Assembly (NCBI GenBank): GCA_030159075.1
Contig: BROG01000246.1
Coordinates: 248,001-312,000 of the forward strand
Direction of reading: 5' to 3'
Source of the DNA: Atrina japonica
Lineage: Eukaryota > Mollusca > Bivalvia > Pterioida > Pinnidae
Length of the DNA stretch: 64,000 nucleotides
Of this stretch, positions 48,701 to 54,579 are shown piece by piece. Numbering within the stretch: the stretch's first letter is position 1; every line of letters begins with the position of its first letter. The translations under genes and the position numbers were made by a program. The notes under the pieces are model-generated. The model saw nothing but the letters and a program-made list of their open reading frames with translations, was not told the DNA's origin and did no database searches.

Positions 48701-51700
48701 GCACAATGTATGGTCAAAGATCATGAAATACTGACAATTATGAAGCCATAACTTACTTACATTATTCCACGTAAAATCTAGAAGCGGTCTTCTGAGTTTA
48801 AATCTGACATTGATACTTTCGCCAGTTAGATCAGTCGTGCCGAGCCATGATGTCATGTTGCTTCCTGTGCGTAAAATTTCCATATTGTTGTCAAATAAAA
48901 TGCAAAATGGGAAAACCTGAAAAAATATTGTGAAAGAAATTTGATTAAAGAAAGCATTTATAGACAAAAATATAATAATTGTATTCTGTAATTTAATGGT
49001 CAGTTGCTTATCTGATCTATCATTCTTTATTAATACATTGGCATCAAGCTGTGCCATGACATAATTGCCTCTAATTGAGACATGAATTACTGGTAACAAT
49101 CATTTGTGTATATATCGCCCAGACTCCATTATGTATTCATAAAATATCTAATTCTCTTGCCATTCGGCTGACGGTAAAGCAATCAAAGGAATATGTGACA
49201 CCCGATATAAGAAAAACCTTACTATGTGTAAAGACTCCAGAATGTCACCCAATCACATCTGAAGCATACTAAGGTTTTCCTTATATGGAATGTCACATTT
49301 TTTTACCGTTTTACCATATCTCAGTAACCAAAAGAAATTTCAGCTTTCCAATGGAATTTCATTAATATGTCATTTCTTAAGGAGTTTGATAAGAAATTAA
49401 TGAAGTCTACAATGACCTTGGCCTTGGTGAATGTGTATTATAAGGATTACCCTATTTGACACATTAAACACCCATGTCCCTATAATCCCCTCTCCCCCCT
49501 TTAGTTCACATGATCGAGAATCATTTCTAGTTGGTTGACAAGGAGAGGTGGACCTGAAAAACCGTAAGTAACAGTTAATTTGTAGCCCCCAAGCAACAGT
49601 AGAATGTCAATAGGTGTCCTCAGTAATAACTACAACAATTTTACCACTCTGCCTTGTCAAAATATAACTGTTTTATGGCAATTTGACTTCAATAGGTCCC
49701 AAGAAGCCCCCACCCCTCTTTTCCTATTTTAGTAGCACTCTGGGTGCTTAATGGGTGGAATATGGTAATTGGATAAATCATTTAGTTATTTTCTGTTGGA
49801 CAAAAAAAATATAGGGAAGTTTAATCATGAAATACGCCAGAGTATAAACAAAGAACAAGAATGAGCAATGGAACAGGCCAGCATGATCATGATTCTGTAG
49901 AATCAGTCAATTTCATCAATTGGTGTTTGTCATTGGTTGTGACCAGATTTTCTCCATCACCAAAATACACAAGGACCACCACCGTATTGAGTATAACTAA
50001 AAAATAGAATGTGACATCAAACACCTATATGCATTTAAACAACAACAAAAAAGAAAACAAAACAAAAACACAATAAAAAGCAAAGGGTTAATCTTATTCA
50101 ATACAAGAGAGTGAAGGAATTTTGTCAACTTTTTTCTTTTTTATCAAAAATCAGAGCCCGGAGTCATATGATATTTTGACCCCTGCAATAGAGTGACCCC
50201 CTTGCAATATTTTGACTCCCCTCAGTGCGATAAATTGACCCCCCCCCCTTGCAATTAAATGAACCCCCTATAAAAAAATTCTAAAAATGTATATTGGTAT
50301 GTTTCTTCATATAGAATCACTATTACATGTCTATACCACCATAATTATTTCTGAATATGTCAATACTAAGGGGGGGGGTTCAAAATTTCGTGGCTACGAT
50401 AAAATGACCCCCATATGAAATTTTTTCTAAAAATGTCTATTGTAATTTTTTGTCATTTAGAATCAACATTTCATGGCATCATAAAACTTGAGAATTTACT
50501 CAAGTTTCACTAAGAAAATTCTCAACTTGGCCTGCTGAGATCAGCCAATCAGATTTCAGGATTTGCCAAGGTAGATGTAAATTTTTTTAGACTTAAGTAA
50601 TTCTTAAGTTTTATGGTGCCAGGCCCTAAATAATTTTGTCCATTTCACATATCAAAAAATGAAAATAAACAACAGTTCTGCCTCCTGACCGACCCAAATC
50701 TACCTGGTACATATCTGGGGCACATCAAATCAATAATCGTTCGATGGTCCAGGCCTTGTTTTACATGTGCCAAGAATTTATGACCTCCAACAGGTGAGGT
50801 ACCTGGGAGTCTTGACCTTACAGCAATGGAATTAGACCAAATCCAAGTTCTATCATTACATGGAATCTTTTTTTTAACCCTTTTAACCCTAAATATCTGA
50901 GTAGTATATTCTTTTCTACTGTTTAAGACCAGACTATTATAGTCTACAGGGGTGAAAGGATTAATCTTTTCCACCCCTCAGACCAAAATAGTCTGACCTT
51001 ATTACAACATACCTTTAAGATACTTGTGGAAGATTTATTTAGGATTTAAGTTGCTTTTTCATAGAAAATCATAAAGCTCTGTAATTGCCCTTTATCATAA
51101 GAATGTTTTTATCTACTAATGTCGTGCAAGAATTATCATCAAATCTGAGGCCTTTTTCTGCCATTTTTGGGAAAATGCTGATGGGGATACAACTGGGAAT
51201 TTCAATGTGAATTTGTGTCAAATTGAGAAAAATAATTTGAACACATTCAAATCTATATCTAACAGAATCTCTTTTTTAATTGCATTTCCCCTGCAATAAT
51301 TTATTTTTCATAACGATTAGACCAAACTAGGAATTTTTTTCATCATTTTTGAAAGAAAAAATGTATTTTGCATTGGGAATAAAAACTATAGAAAAGGCAT
51401 GCTCATTGTGAGGTTTGGAAAAATTTAAAAATTGCACAGGGGCTAGAAAGGGCTACACTGTCTAGGACACATACTTTAAGTTCTATTTATAAACCCTGTA
51501 TATATTGAGTATTACTGAATCAATTTTATGTAGCAAATGTTACCAGATCCAACATTCATTCATAAGTTCATCTAGGTCCAATTGCATGCCATAAATCTTG
51601 TTAAAACAGCAATCCCCTTCCTTCATGCAAATAGACATATTGTTATCTTTCATTATGTGAAGATTCATTAAATCAATTTATCATGCAGTGACATGTAGGA

Positions 51701-53362
51701 CGAGTTTCTATGACAAAGTGTCACATGCGCTTGGATGAACAAGATGTGATTGTGAGACACAAATGCCCCCTTTGGCAACAAAATCAGAAGAAAACAATTG
51801 AACAATAAGGTCACTAGATCAAAAAGTTTTGGTCTCATAAAAAAGGTCTTCTCACACAGAATATACATGTGAAATATAAAAGCTTGGAGGATAAACAGAT
51901 GAAAAACTATATGCCCCTGAATTTCTGATTAAAAGCACGGGCATAAAAATCTAAATCAAAAGGGCAATAACTCTGGTAAAAAAAATTTTGAACATTGCTA
52001 GCAATCCTCTTCATTCATTGAAATAAACCTAATGTGATCTTTCATTATGCAAAGTTTCATTGAAATCAATTCATCCATGCAGGAGGTGTTGCAAGGAAAG
52101 GCTTACATCTACAAACAGACAAGACAGGGTGATCCCACTACATCCCTACAACTTTTGTTGCAGCGGTTATCATAATATACCATATTCGACCCATTAAGCG
52201 CTCAGGGCGCTACAAATAATCAGTAAAAAGGGGTGGGTGTTTAATGGGATCAATAAATAGTCAAATGGACATAAAACAGTTAATTACTTATAAGGCACGG
52301 TGGTAAAATTGTTTTATCAGTGACCCCTATCAACGTAATTCTGTTGCTGTGGAGCTACAGATGTAATGCTACTTACAGATTTTCAGGTCTGCATCTCCTT
52401 GTCAACCGGCTAGAAAAGATTCTCGATCATGTGAACTAAAGTGGAAGGATTGCTTATAGGGAATGGGCACTTAATGAATCAAATACGGTAATCCTTATAA
52501 GGTAGAGACAGTTGTCATGGCTACAGATAAACTATTACTTATGGTTTTTCATGTCCACATCTCATTGTCAACCAGATAGAAAAGATTCTCATTCATATGT
52601 GAAGAAAAAGGGGGGCAGGGGCGCTTATAGGGACATGGGCGTTTAATGGATCGAACACGATATACATATCACGTGACTGTTTTATTTTCTAGATGCTGAT
52701 TTGCTTATCTTACACTGTCTGTTCTTCTTTAGTAATTATATCAAGCTCAAAATCATGTCGTAGGTTGATATATTATAGCAATCCAACAACTATTAAAGTG
52801 TGGAGTATAACATTGTATAATGACATCATATTACAATGTAAGAATGACATCGTGAATGTTGTTGTTGCACATCCCGCTACTTTTAACAATAGTAAACAAT
52901 CAAGGTCATTAACATACTTCTTTTGTGGTTCTTTTGGTCTTTGATACATAGTAAAAAACAGATAAGACACTCATGTAATAATACAATTGTCGACTTTTGA
53001 TATCAGTTGACAACTTGATTTATCAACCCCAGGAAAACTGCATGATAACCACCTCAGCCTTTGACCTTGTGAATTCCAATTTACAAAGCAACATAGAGAG
53101 CCATTGTGGCTCTGCGGTAGAGTGCTCAATTTGCGACTGGAGGGTCGTGGGTTCGAGCCTTGGCAGAGGCGGCTGGCTTTTCCTGTCCTTCACATGAGAC
53201 AGTAAAAACCAAGGTCCCGTGTCACAGTAGGTGTCAACAAGTACAAGAACCCTCACTGTTCAATTGCCGTAATTTGAAGCCCTTCACCAGCATTTGGTGA
53301 TGTCTTCATATGAATGAAAGATTCTTGAGTGGGACGTTAAACAACAATACAACAACAACAAT

Positions 53363-53397
<35 letters not shown>

Positions 53398-53490
53398 AAA
53401 GCAACATATAATTCACCTCATCAAAAGTCAGTAATTGTAAAATATAGTCTAATAGGGCATCGGCTAAAAGTAATGTTAGTAGAATACTTG

Positions 53491-53569
<79 letters not shown>

Positions 53570-54228
53570 GGGGGGGGGGGGGGGGGGCTGAAGAATGTAT
53601 CGGTAGAAATACTAGTGAAGTCTTGTAACGACTGACTTGAGGTAGATGATTGTAATGTATCCAAATAAGCTTGGTTATCAAAATTAAGTCGGAATGTCAC
53701 TTTACATCCCGAATCCGTAAATTCTTCCATCAACACAAAAATATCAACGTCAACATTGTATAACAATTTTGCACACTGCACCAACTGGCCAATCACATAA
53801 CTTTTAAAACCGTTGCGCTTTGACCTATAAGTTAATATACACCCATTTTTGTCTTCTGACTGGACAAAAAAAGATGGACTTAAAAGGCGTGGATAACAAT
53901 AGCGCATCATCTCGTGTAAATTGTCAATTTCATGTAGAAAGTTGCGATAGTGTCGACCAGCGACTCTAACCACCTTGTCGTATCCATAGTTACTGAAGAA
54001 GAGGACAAAACATTGGCCGAAGTAATTCATGTATTCCTCTTGAGACTTGTCCCGAAGAATCTTGCAACAGCTCTTGGCAATGTTGACCATTACATCATCT
54101 CTATAAATAGTATGCGTATTAAACACCATGTTTTTTATCCCCGAGTTCTCCAGTATTTTTCTCCACTTTTCCTCTCCATATTTCTCTTTAATATAGTGTT
54201 GTATACTTTCCAATAACATGCCATACAT
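20540..54228 (-). CDS. Atypical soluble guanylate cyclase, Gyc-89D/88E-like (10 coding exons, 669 aa)
   Basis: Makes cGMP from GTP under control of a heme sensor in the cytoplasm. Ten exons join in phase with canonical acceptors and GT donors. Order: H-NOX heme domain (1-185; ligand His105, heme-propionate motif Y134-x-S136-x-R138), linker with 31 prolines (215-245), HNOBA/PAS region (about 248-400), signalling helix (about 400-440), cyclase domain (about 460-650). Guanine-recognition residues E512 and C583, N590 and R594 are kept, as is the second metal Asp, D516; the first metal Asp is Tyr472. Tyr144 sits where human beta1 has Ile145. Known insect Gyc-89D subunits pair with Gyc-88E and respond to oxygen; the same role here is inference. 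ATG 54228 has a strong context (ACCACCATG), matches the usual MYGM start and has an in-frame stop upstream. The last intron (15.2 kb) contains the fibrinogen-related gene. Assigning it to 89D rather than 88E is likely but rests on recalled sequences. Confidence 0.95.
20930..22180. repeat. Minisatellite, unit about 115-120 bp, split by a MITE
   Basis: Units read TATATGATTTCTGGTCCTGT, then AAGGAGACAGAGATCCCAAT, GGTCATTCTTCCGGAGTGG and GATGTAATCC. About four units lie at 20930-21403 and about one and a half at 22014-22180, on either side of the insertion at 21406-22011. Confidence 0.88.
21406..22011. mobile_element. MITE of the CATTCGACCCATTAAG family, with nested insert
   Basis: The left TACCGCATTCGACCCATTAA mirrors the right ATGGGTCGAATATGGTA; TA flanks both sides. 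A second repeat (GCCTTTTTCTGTCAATTTTG, about 21505-21775) is nested inside. Relatives without the insert are about 310-340 bp (29662-30002, 49448-49767, 52178-52490). Confidence 0.85.
22181..23029. other. No gene seen (cyclase last intron)
   Basis: AT-rich; only short frames. A poly-T run is at 22168-22188. Confidence 0.4.
23030..23892. mobile_element. Dispersed mollusc-type element with internal about 195-bp tandem units
   Basis: The word TTTGCTGTTCAGTT and its variants recur near 23051, 23249, 23441 and 23633, giving three and a half units of about 192-198 bp. These run into a 3' segment (GATCCACCTCTGGGCCAATT, then CATCAAAATCCCTTCAGCC) that ends TTCAGGTGGGCTAAAAG. The same 3' segment occurs at 31375-31640. 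Confidence 0.75.
23893..24839. other. No gene seen (cyclase last intron)
   Basis: Contains a possible SINE-like remnant near 24700-24870 (minus strand TCGAACTAGGGACC region). Otherwise unremarkable AT-rich DNA. Confidence 0.35.
24840..25520. repeat. Minisatellite, unit about 50-58 bp
   Basis: About 12 units share AGCCACAGCAAGCTGCCACA, ATGTTATAGATAATTGTATT and AGGCTCA. Some carry a variant with AGTGAAATAAATAGTCGTAT. Minus-strand frames here are repeat translations. Confidence 0.88.
25521..27340. other. No gene seen (cyclase last intron)
   Basis: AT-rich with poly-A and poly-T runs (for example 26931-26952). Open frames at 26386-26601 and 26802-27236 have low-complexity composition and no splice context. 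Confidence 0.4.
27345..27430. mobile_element. Short deletion derivative, gctcacctga-type element
   Basis: AATGCTCACCTGAGC at the left faces TTCAGGTGAGCTAAC at the right about 60 bp away. Both ends match those of the larger elements at 36632 and 31640. Confidence 0.6.
27495..27950 (+). mobile_element. Dispersed element with a palindromic part, copy 1
   Basis: A hairpin part (CTTGTCAGAGTGCATTTATT against AATAAATGCACTCTG) is followed by about 250 bp that reappear reverse complemented at 55492-55930. Shared words include the complement of ACCTTGAACTTC and ATGAGGAACTTCG/GAAGTTCCTCAT. Confidence 0.7.
27951..28423. mobile_element. CAGT-type MITE, 473 bp, TA duplication
   Basis: Starts CAGTCGACTCTTAATTGTTA and ends GTTATAACAAGAGTTGACTG, with TA at 27949-27950 and 28424-28425. 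Inside, TATAACGGCA-like motifs recur. It ends about 390 bp upstream of the fibrinogen-related start codon. Confidence 0.85.
28809..29026 (+). CDS. Fibrinogen-related gene, coding exon 1
   Basis: Codons 1-72 plus AG of a serine codon; donor AG|GTAAGA. Encodes the signal peptide and the start of the helical stalk ([20 protein letters not shown]). Confidence 0.88.
28809..33536 (+). CDS. Secreted fibrinogen-related protein (3 coding exons, 360 aa)
   Basis: A predicted secreted lectin-like protein. A hydrophobic N-terminus (1-20, ending near WSFGQ) is a signal peptide. Residues about 40-100 are helical and polar and may form a short coiled coil for oligomerisation. A fibrinogen C-terminal domain spans about 113-325. 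Hallmarks: [24 protein letters not shown] (149-161), EYWLGNE (181-187), a calcium-site run D256-K-D258-N-D260, and cysteines C266 and C279 of the usual C-terminal disulfide. In this loop the usual histidine after the cysteine is Gly, and an extra C282 is present. A tail of about 35 residues, rich in Thr, follows. The three exons total 1083 nt and join in phase. An acceptor-like TCTGTTACAG just before the ATG suggests an upstream untranslated exon. Mollusc proteins of this class often bind microbial or glycan ligands; ligand unknown here. The gene is nested antisense in the cyclase's last intron. Confidence 0.92.
29662..30002. mobile_element. MITE of the CATTCGACCCATTAAG family
   Basis: Left TACCGTACATTTATTTGACC, right AATGGGTTGAATATGGTA. 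Interior words such as GACAAGGAGATGTGAACCTG and TGTAGCCCCCAAGCAACAG are shared with 49448-49767. It lies in intron 1 of the fibrinogen-related gene. Confidence 0.8.
30140..30325 (+). repeat. Dispersed repeat, copy 1
   Basis: Matches 54580-54785 in the same orientation: AGGAGTGAACAAGTT, then TTTTTATTCTAA, AATCATACACCCCTGAAT and CTGACAATGGACTTAACCAT. Confidence 0.7.
30535..30653 (+). CDS. Fibrinogen-related gene, coding exon 2
   Basis: Acceptor CAATTTTCAG, donor G|GTACGT. It completes Ser73, adds 39 codons and leaves G of the next codon. The peptide is stalk-like ([14 protein letters not shown], then [11 protein letters not shown]). Other frames are longer but do not join the flanking exons. 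Confidence 0.85.
30811..30960. repeat. Five head-to-tail copies of a 30-bp unit, nearly perfect
   Basis: Unit begins TAACTCATGGAAAAATAATA and ends TCTTGTCATG. The five copies are identical except the last base, so the expansion is recent. It lies in intron 2 of the fibrinogen-related gene. Confidence 0.97.
31375..31640. mobile_element. 3' part of a tcaggtgagc-type element
   Basis: Contains GGATCCACCACTGGGCCAAT, CTTGAGTACTTGCTTCCC and CATTGAAATCCCTTCAGC, ending TTCAGGTGAGCTAAAAAG. Same family as 23640-23892. Confidence 0.7.
32095..32250 (-). repeat. tRNA-derived SINE, second type
   Basis: On the minus strand the head reads CATGATCTAGTGGTAGGGTG (A-box region) and later GTGGTTCGATTCCCTG (B-box), with body sequence different from the main SINE family. 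It lies about 540 bp upstream of fibrinogen-related exon 3. Confidence 0.7.
32791..33536 (+). CDS. Fibrinogen-related gene, coding exon 3 (whole fibrinogen domain)
   Basis: The acceptor is TTTTTTTCAG at 32790. The exon completes Glu113 and then codes Cys114 to Pro360 and TAA. The entire fibrinogen-like domain is in this one exon, so it could act as a modular unit. It is the largest exon in the window apart from cyclase exon 1. Confidence 0.95.
33943..33948 (+). terminator. Possible poly(A) signal for the fibrinogen-related gene
   Basis: AATAAA about 410 nt after the stop codon; not confirmed. Confidence 0.3.
34030..34600. repeat. Minisatellite, unit 15-22 bp
   Basis: About 33 units of ATGACTTGTGAAGATCAT with length variants (loss of TAT, addition of TTT, change of GATC to GAAC). 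A related 18-bp array (ACATGACATGTGAAGTAA, four units) follows at 34698-34770. Confidence 0.93.
34850..35846. other. Intron, fragments of repeats
   Basis: Starts with a CAGTGGAGTGGAATCTCATT end similar to the fragment at 44197. The open frame at 35120-35428 ends in GGTGGACGGACAGACATAAT, typical of the 3' end of gctcacctga-type elements, so it is probably not a gene. Confidence 0.45.
35847..35936 (-). CDS. Guanylate cyclase exon 9
   Basis: Codons 601-630, phase 0 on both sides; acceptor GATATCTTACAG and donor AAG|GTGAGT. The peptide [19 protein letters not shown] continues to FRGTVNVK, the class III segment before KGKG. Confidence 0.93.
35989..36372 (-). mobile_element. Dispersed element, copy 2
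   Basis: Reverse-complement relative of 5140-5496: GGACCACAGGGCCAGTGGCA, then ACTGGACAATGGAGCCAGTA and CAGTGCTAATTTCGAGCCC. Confidence 0.65.
36632..37500. mobile_element. gctcacctga-type dispersed element
   Basis: Starts AAACAAGAGGCCCAAGTGGG, then TATTGCTCACCTGAGC. Interior includes CATCTATCCCTGGGCACATT and, as a second related piece, CATCTGGAATCCACCCCTC. The right boundary is uncertain. Confidence 0.6.
37630..37739 (-). CDS. Guanylate cyclase exon 8
   Basis: Completes Gly564 and codes 565-600. Acceptor CCTTACAG, donor GAG|GTACTT. Contains [20 protein letters not shown] with guanine-recognition Cys583, and [10 protein letters not shown] with Asn590 and Arg594. Confidence 0.95.
37799..37992. 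mobile_element. CAGT-type MITE, 194 bp, TA duplication
   Basis: Starts CAGTAAAACCTTGTTATACT and ends AGAGGTTTTACTG, with TA at 37797-37798 and 37993-37994. Confidence 0.85.
38030..38842. mobile_element. gctcacctga-type dispersed element
   Basis: Starts AAGAGGCCCAAGGGGTCTCA and ends GCCAGGTGAGCTAATTAAAA. Interior TGACCTTTAACCCCATGACC and a later TGACCTTTGACATTGAAAC suggest internal duplication. Confidence 0.65.
38943..39102 (-). CDS. Guanylate cyclase exon 7
   Basis: Codons 511-563 plus G. Acceptor TTCATTAG, donor G|GTACGG. Starts [16 protein letters not shown]: Glu512 is the guanine determinant and Asp516 the second metal-binding aspartate. Ends [12 protein letters not shown]. Confidence 0.95.
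39265..39600. repeat. Dispersed repeat (GCCTTTTTCTGTCAATTTTG type)
   Basis: Same sequence type as the insert in the MITE at 21505-21775 and as 51145-51440. Shared words include AACGTGAATTTGTGTCATA and AAATGCATTTCCCCTTCC. A shorter relative is near 41240-41470. Confidence 0.75.
39690..40190. repeat. Tandem array, unit about 107-125 bp, about 4 copies
   Basis: Units share TATATCATTCAAATCATTTT, GACATGACAAGCAGGA, TATATGGTTTATGGGTGG and CTCAAATTG. Copies are well diverged. Confidence 0.8.
40545..40632. mobile_element. Short hairpin MITE (TTAACCCTTTCAACCCT family)
   Basis: TTAACCCTTTCAACCCTACA faces CTTAGGGTTGAAAGGGTTGA. Relatives are at about 14430-14540 and 50875-50985. Confidence 0.75.
41030..41112. 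repeat. Short dispersed repeat (GACACATTTGGACTGGTCT)
   Basis: One of several 80-95-bp copies: also 30690-30770, 31205-31290, 42550-42640, 55010-55090 (loosely), 55945-56030 and 62995-63080. The best copy (62995-63080) has GTTAAC-type inverted ends. Confidence 0.75.
41646..41792 (-). CDS. Guanylate cyclase exon 6
   Basis: Codons 462-510, phase 0. Acceptor TTTTTTTTCCAG, donor AAG|GTAACA. Starts [20 protein letters not shown]: the family normally has FSDIVGFT, so the first metal-ligand Asp is Tyr472 (codon TAC). Confidence 0.95.
41950..42265. mobile_element. Dispersed element (AACAAGATGTGTTTGTGAAA type)
   Basis: Starts ACAAGATGTGTTTGTGAAAC then ACAAATGCCCCC, and ends near GACAGACAAACAGGCAGACG. 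A second copy lies at 51737-52150. Confidence 0.7.
42330..42476 (-). CDS. Guanylate cyclase exon 5
   Basis: Codons 413-461, phase 0. Acceptor TCTCCTTTCAG, donor GAA|GTAAGA. Encodes the signalling helix ([18 protein letters not shown]) and [20 protein letters not shown] at the entry of the cyclase domain. Confidence 0.94.
42550..42640. repeat. Short dispersed repeat (GACACATTTGGACTGGTCT)
   Basis: Same family as 41030-41112. Confidence 0.75.
43160..44130. mobile_element. GAACCTGTCTT-family MITE expanded by an internal minisatellite
   Basis: The left end (AGGTCTGTCTTATGAGAGAC) and right end (TCTCTCAAGACAGATTCCAC) are those of the about 165-180-bp MITEs at 17802, 19581, 55311 and 60657, but about 830 bp of tandem repeat lies between them. 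Confidence 0.85.
43195..44025. repeat. Minisatellite of 31/33-bp units in 128-bp higher-order copies
   Basis: Unit: GAGACCACTCTCATGAAAGA then CCACCTGTCTTGT; a 31-bp variant lacks two bases. A CTTCAGAG variant marks every fourth unit at 43507, 43635, 43763 and 43891, spaced exactly 128 bp. Four nearly identical higher-order copies run to about 44018. Confidence 0.96.
44132..44183. repeat. (CA)n microsatellite
   Basis: About 26 CA repeats directly at the right end of the MITE, followed by TATATA and a CAGTGGAATCTCGTTATTTT MITE-end fragment. A (TA)n lies at 44279-44299. Confidence 0.97.
44401..44530 (-). CDS. Guanylate cyclase exon 4
   Basis: Completes Leu369 and codes 370-412. Acceptor TCTGTTTCAG, donor CAG|GTAAAT. 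Contains [19 protein letters not shown] and [20 protein letters not shown], matching the HNOBA end of the family. Confidence 0.95.
44985..45272 (-). repeat. tRNA-derived SINE (main family)
   Basis: Reverse of 2478-2757: GTTTAACGTCCCACTCAAGA near the left and GACTGAGCCAGGCCGGC at the right (the tRNA-like 5' end on the minus strand). Confidence 0.88.
45360..45445. repeat. Small 20-bp tandem array, 4 units
   Basis: Unit AATTCCCAATTTCCCCATGA. Confidence 0.9.
45681..45719. repeat. (AAAT)n microsatellite
   Basis: About ten copies of AAAT. Confidence 0.95.
45849..46057 (-). CDS. Guanylate cyclase exon 3
   Basis: Codons 300-368 plus two bases. Acceptor TTTTATTTTAG, donor CT|GTAAGT. Encodes [14 protein letters not shown], a variable serine-rich loop, and [20 protein letters not shown], which matches the conserved LKGQM motif of soluble cyclases. 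Confidence 0.94.
46195..46423 (+). repeat. SINE-like relative of 60-285
   Basis: GCCAGTTTACTTGCGGAAGA, then GTAACTGGGTTCTCTCCTCC and AACTGGCCGCCACCATAA match the body of the first SINE-like repeat; the head is degenerate. Confidence 0.55.
46424..47645. mobile_element. Dispersed element with internal about 155-bp tandem units
   Basis: Starts AAACAAGAGATCCCAGAGGG (short palindrome GATCCCAGAGGGATC) and ends TAGCCCACCATCTGGTGGGC (palindrome). Between them about five units carry TTGGTCAAAATCCAAGATGG, CTGCCTGTCAGCCATGTTGG, AAATGTAATATGCA and TCCCTTCAGT. Frames at 46559-46858 and 47271-47618 are translations of this repeat. Confidence 0.85.
47646..48405. other. Intron, nothing recognised
   Basis: AT-rich, poly-T run at 48158-48173; no exon-like frame. 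Confidence 0.4.
48408..48575 (-). repeat. tRNA-derived SINE (main family), partial
   Basis: TTGATTAACATCCCATTCAA to about GACAGGAAAAGCC; the body is partly deleted and the tRNA-like head is missing. Confidence 0.75.
48761..48916 (-). CDS. Guanylate cyclase exon 2
   Basis: Codons 248-299, phase 0. Acceptor TATTTTTTCAG, donor AAT|GTAAGT. Starts [15 protein letters not shown] and contains [15 protein letters not shown], the HNOBA/PAS entry. The longer open frame upstream of the acceptor is intronic. Confidence 0.95.
49448..49767. mobile_element. MITE of the CATTCGACCCATTAAG family
   Basis: Left TACCCTATTTGACACATTAA, right AATGGGTGGAATATGGTA. Confidence 0.8.
49768..50474. other. Intron; C-rich tandem words
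   Basis: Near 50165-50420 short pieces with TTTTGACCCCTGCAATA and AATTGACCCCC repeat irregularly, with one mirrored G-run at 50371-50379. No gene seen. Confidence 0.5.
50475..50620. mobile_element. Hairpin MITE, about 146 bp
   Basis: GGCATCATAAAACTTGAGAA faces TTCTTAAGTTTTATGGTGCC. Confidence 0.8.
50875..50985. mobile_element. Short hairpin MITE (TTAACCCTTTCAACCCT family)
   Basis: AACCCTTTTAACCCTAAATA faces CAGGGGTGAAAGGATTAA; the interior shares GACCAGACTATTATAGTCT with the copy near 14510. Confidence 0.75.
51145..51440. repeat. Dispersed repeat (GCCTTTTTCTGTCAATTTTG type)
   Basis: GAGGCCTTTTTCTGCCATTT, TCAATGTGAATTTGTGTCA and GCATTTCCCCTGC match 39265-39600. Confidence 0.7.
51737..52150. 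mobile_element. Dispersed element (AACAAGATGTGATTGTGAGA type)
   Basis: Starts GAACAAGATGTGATTGTGAG then ACACAAATGCCCCC. Contains AGGGCAATAACTCTGG and GCAGGAGGTGTTGCAAGGAA, and ends near CAACTTTTGTTGCAGCGG. Second copy of the element at 41950. Confidence 0.7.
52178..52490. mobile_element. MITE of the CATTCGACCCATTAAG family
   Basis: Left TACCATATTCGACCCATTAA, right TTAATGAATCAAATACGGTA. A second, 5'-truncated copy of the same family follows at 52500-52665, so two copies stand in tandem. Confidence 0.82.
53098..53398 (+). repeat. tRNA-derived SINE (main family), full length
   Basis: Head GTGGCTCTGCGGTAGAGTGC and GTGGGTTCGAGCC (B-box), body with CCGTGTCACAGTAGGTGTC and a (CAA)n tail at about 53350-53396. 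It ends about 90 bp from the 3' end of cyclase exon 1. Confidence 0.9.
53488..54228 (-). CDS. Guanylate cyclase exon 1 (H-NOX domain)
   Basis: Codons 1-247. Start [20 protein letters not shown]; heme-ligand His105 in [14 protein letters not shown]134-x-S136-x-R138 in LTYRSKRNG; distal-pocket Tyr144 in SYVIGQ; domain end [13 protein letters not shown]. The only donor in the right phase is CAA|GTATTC after 53488, which lies past the homopolymer, so the protein would carry 31 prolines and RQ before exon 2. A GTG six codons upstream of the ATG is in frame but there is no reason to prefer it. Confidence 0.93.
53493..53587. repeat. 95-nt G homopolymer (coding C tract)
   Basis: 76 G, one A (53569), then 18 G. 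On the coding strand it reads as proline codons from Ser214 to Arg246, in frame. It could be a true expansion, or an assembly or base-calling artefact with a wrong length. Confidence 0.9.
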
Positions 54229-54579
54229 GGTGGTTCCTGAGTTCACAACAACGGCCGTATGTGAAGGGTTTTACGAAGATTTCATCCATTCATCAAACCT
54301 GAAATTATACAAGAGATATCAGTATAGTCACAAAATGCAAAAATTGTCAGTTTTCTCCAAACCGTTCACTCTGGTCCTTCCTGTACTTCGAAGGTCACAG
54401 TTGTCAAGTCCATAAATTCATGATTTTCTTTCCACCCATTTCCTCAGAATGTATCTCTAAAAAGACTCATACAACCAAATACTGTACAGGCATCTCCTCA
54501 GATAAAATTGGTTACACATTTACAAAAGTATGGCATGTTGTATAGTTTAACTAGATCAATAACCCATCTTGTCACATTT
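54229..54579 (-). promoter_or_regulatory. Region upstream of the cyclase start codon
   Basis: Must hold 5' UTR or an upstream intron boundary and possibly the promoter. I see no clear TATA box, CpG-rich stretch or other defined motif. An in-frame TAA precedes the ATG by 15 codons. Confidence 0.35.

Noticed and set aside
48917..49099. N-terminal extension of cyclase exon 2 as an open frame
   Set aside because: A strong acceptor lies at 48917 and homology begins right after it; the upstream part is intronic.
52693..52944. 83-residue plus-strand frame near 52.7 kb
   Set aside because: No splice context, no recognisable motif, and the antisense strand is equally open.
53120..53165. Possible tRNA gene
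   Set aside because: A- and B-boxes are present, but the sequence continues into the SINE body shared with other copies and no full cloverleaf closes.
54229..54246. GTG at 54246 as the cyclase start
   Set aside because: The ATG at 54228 has an ideal context and matches the conserved family start.
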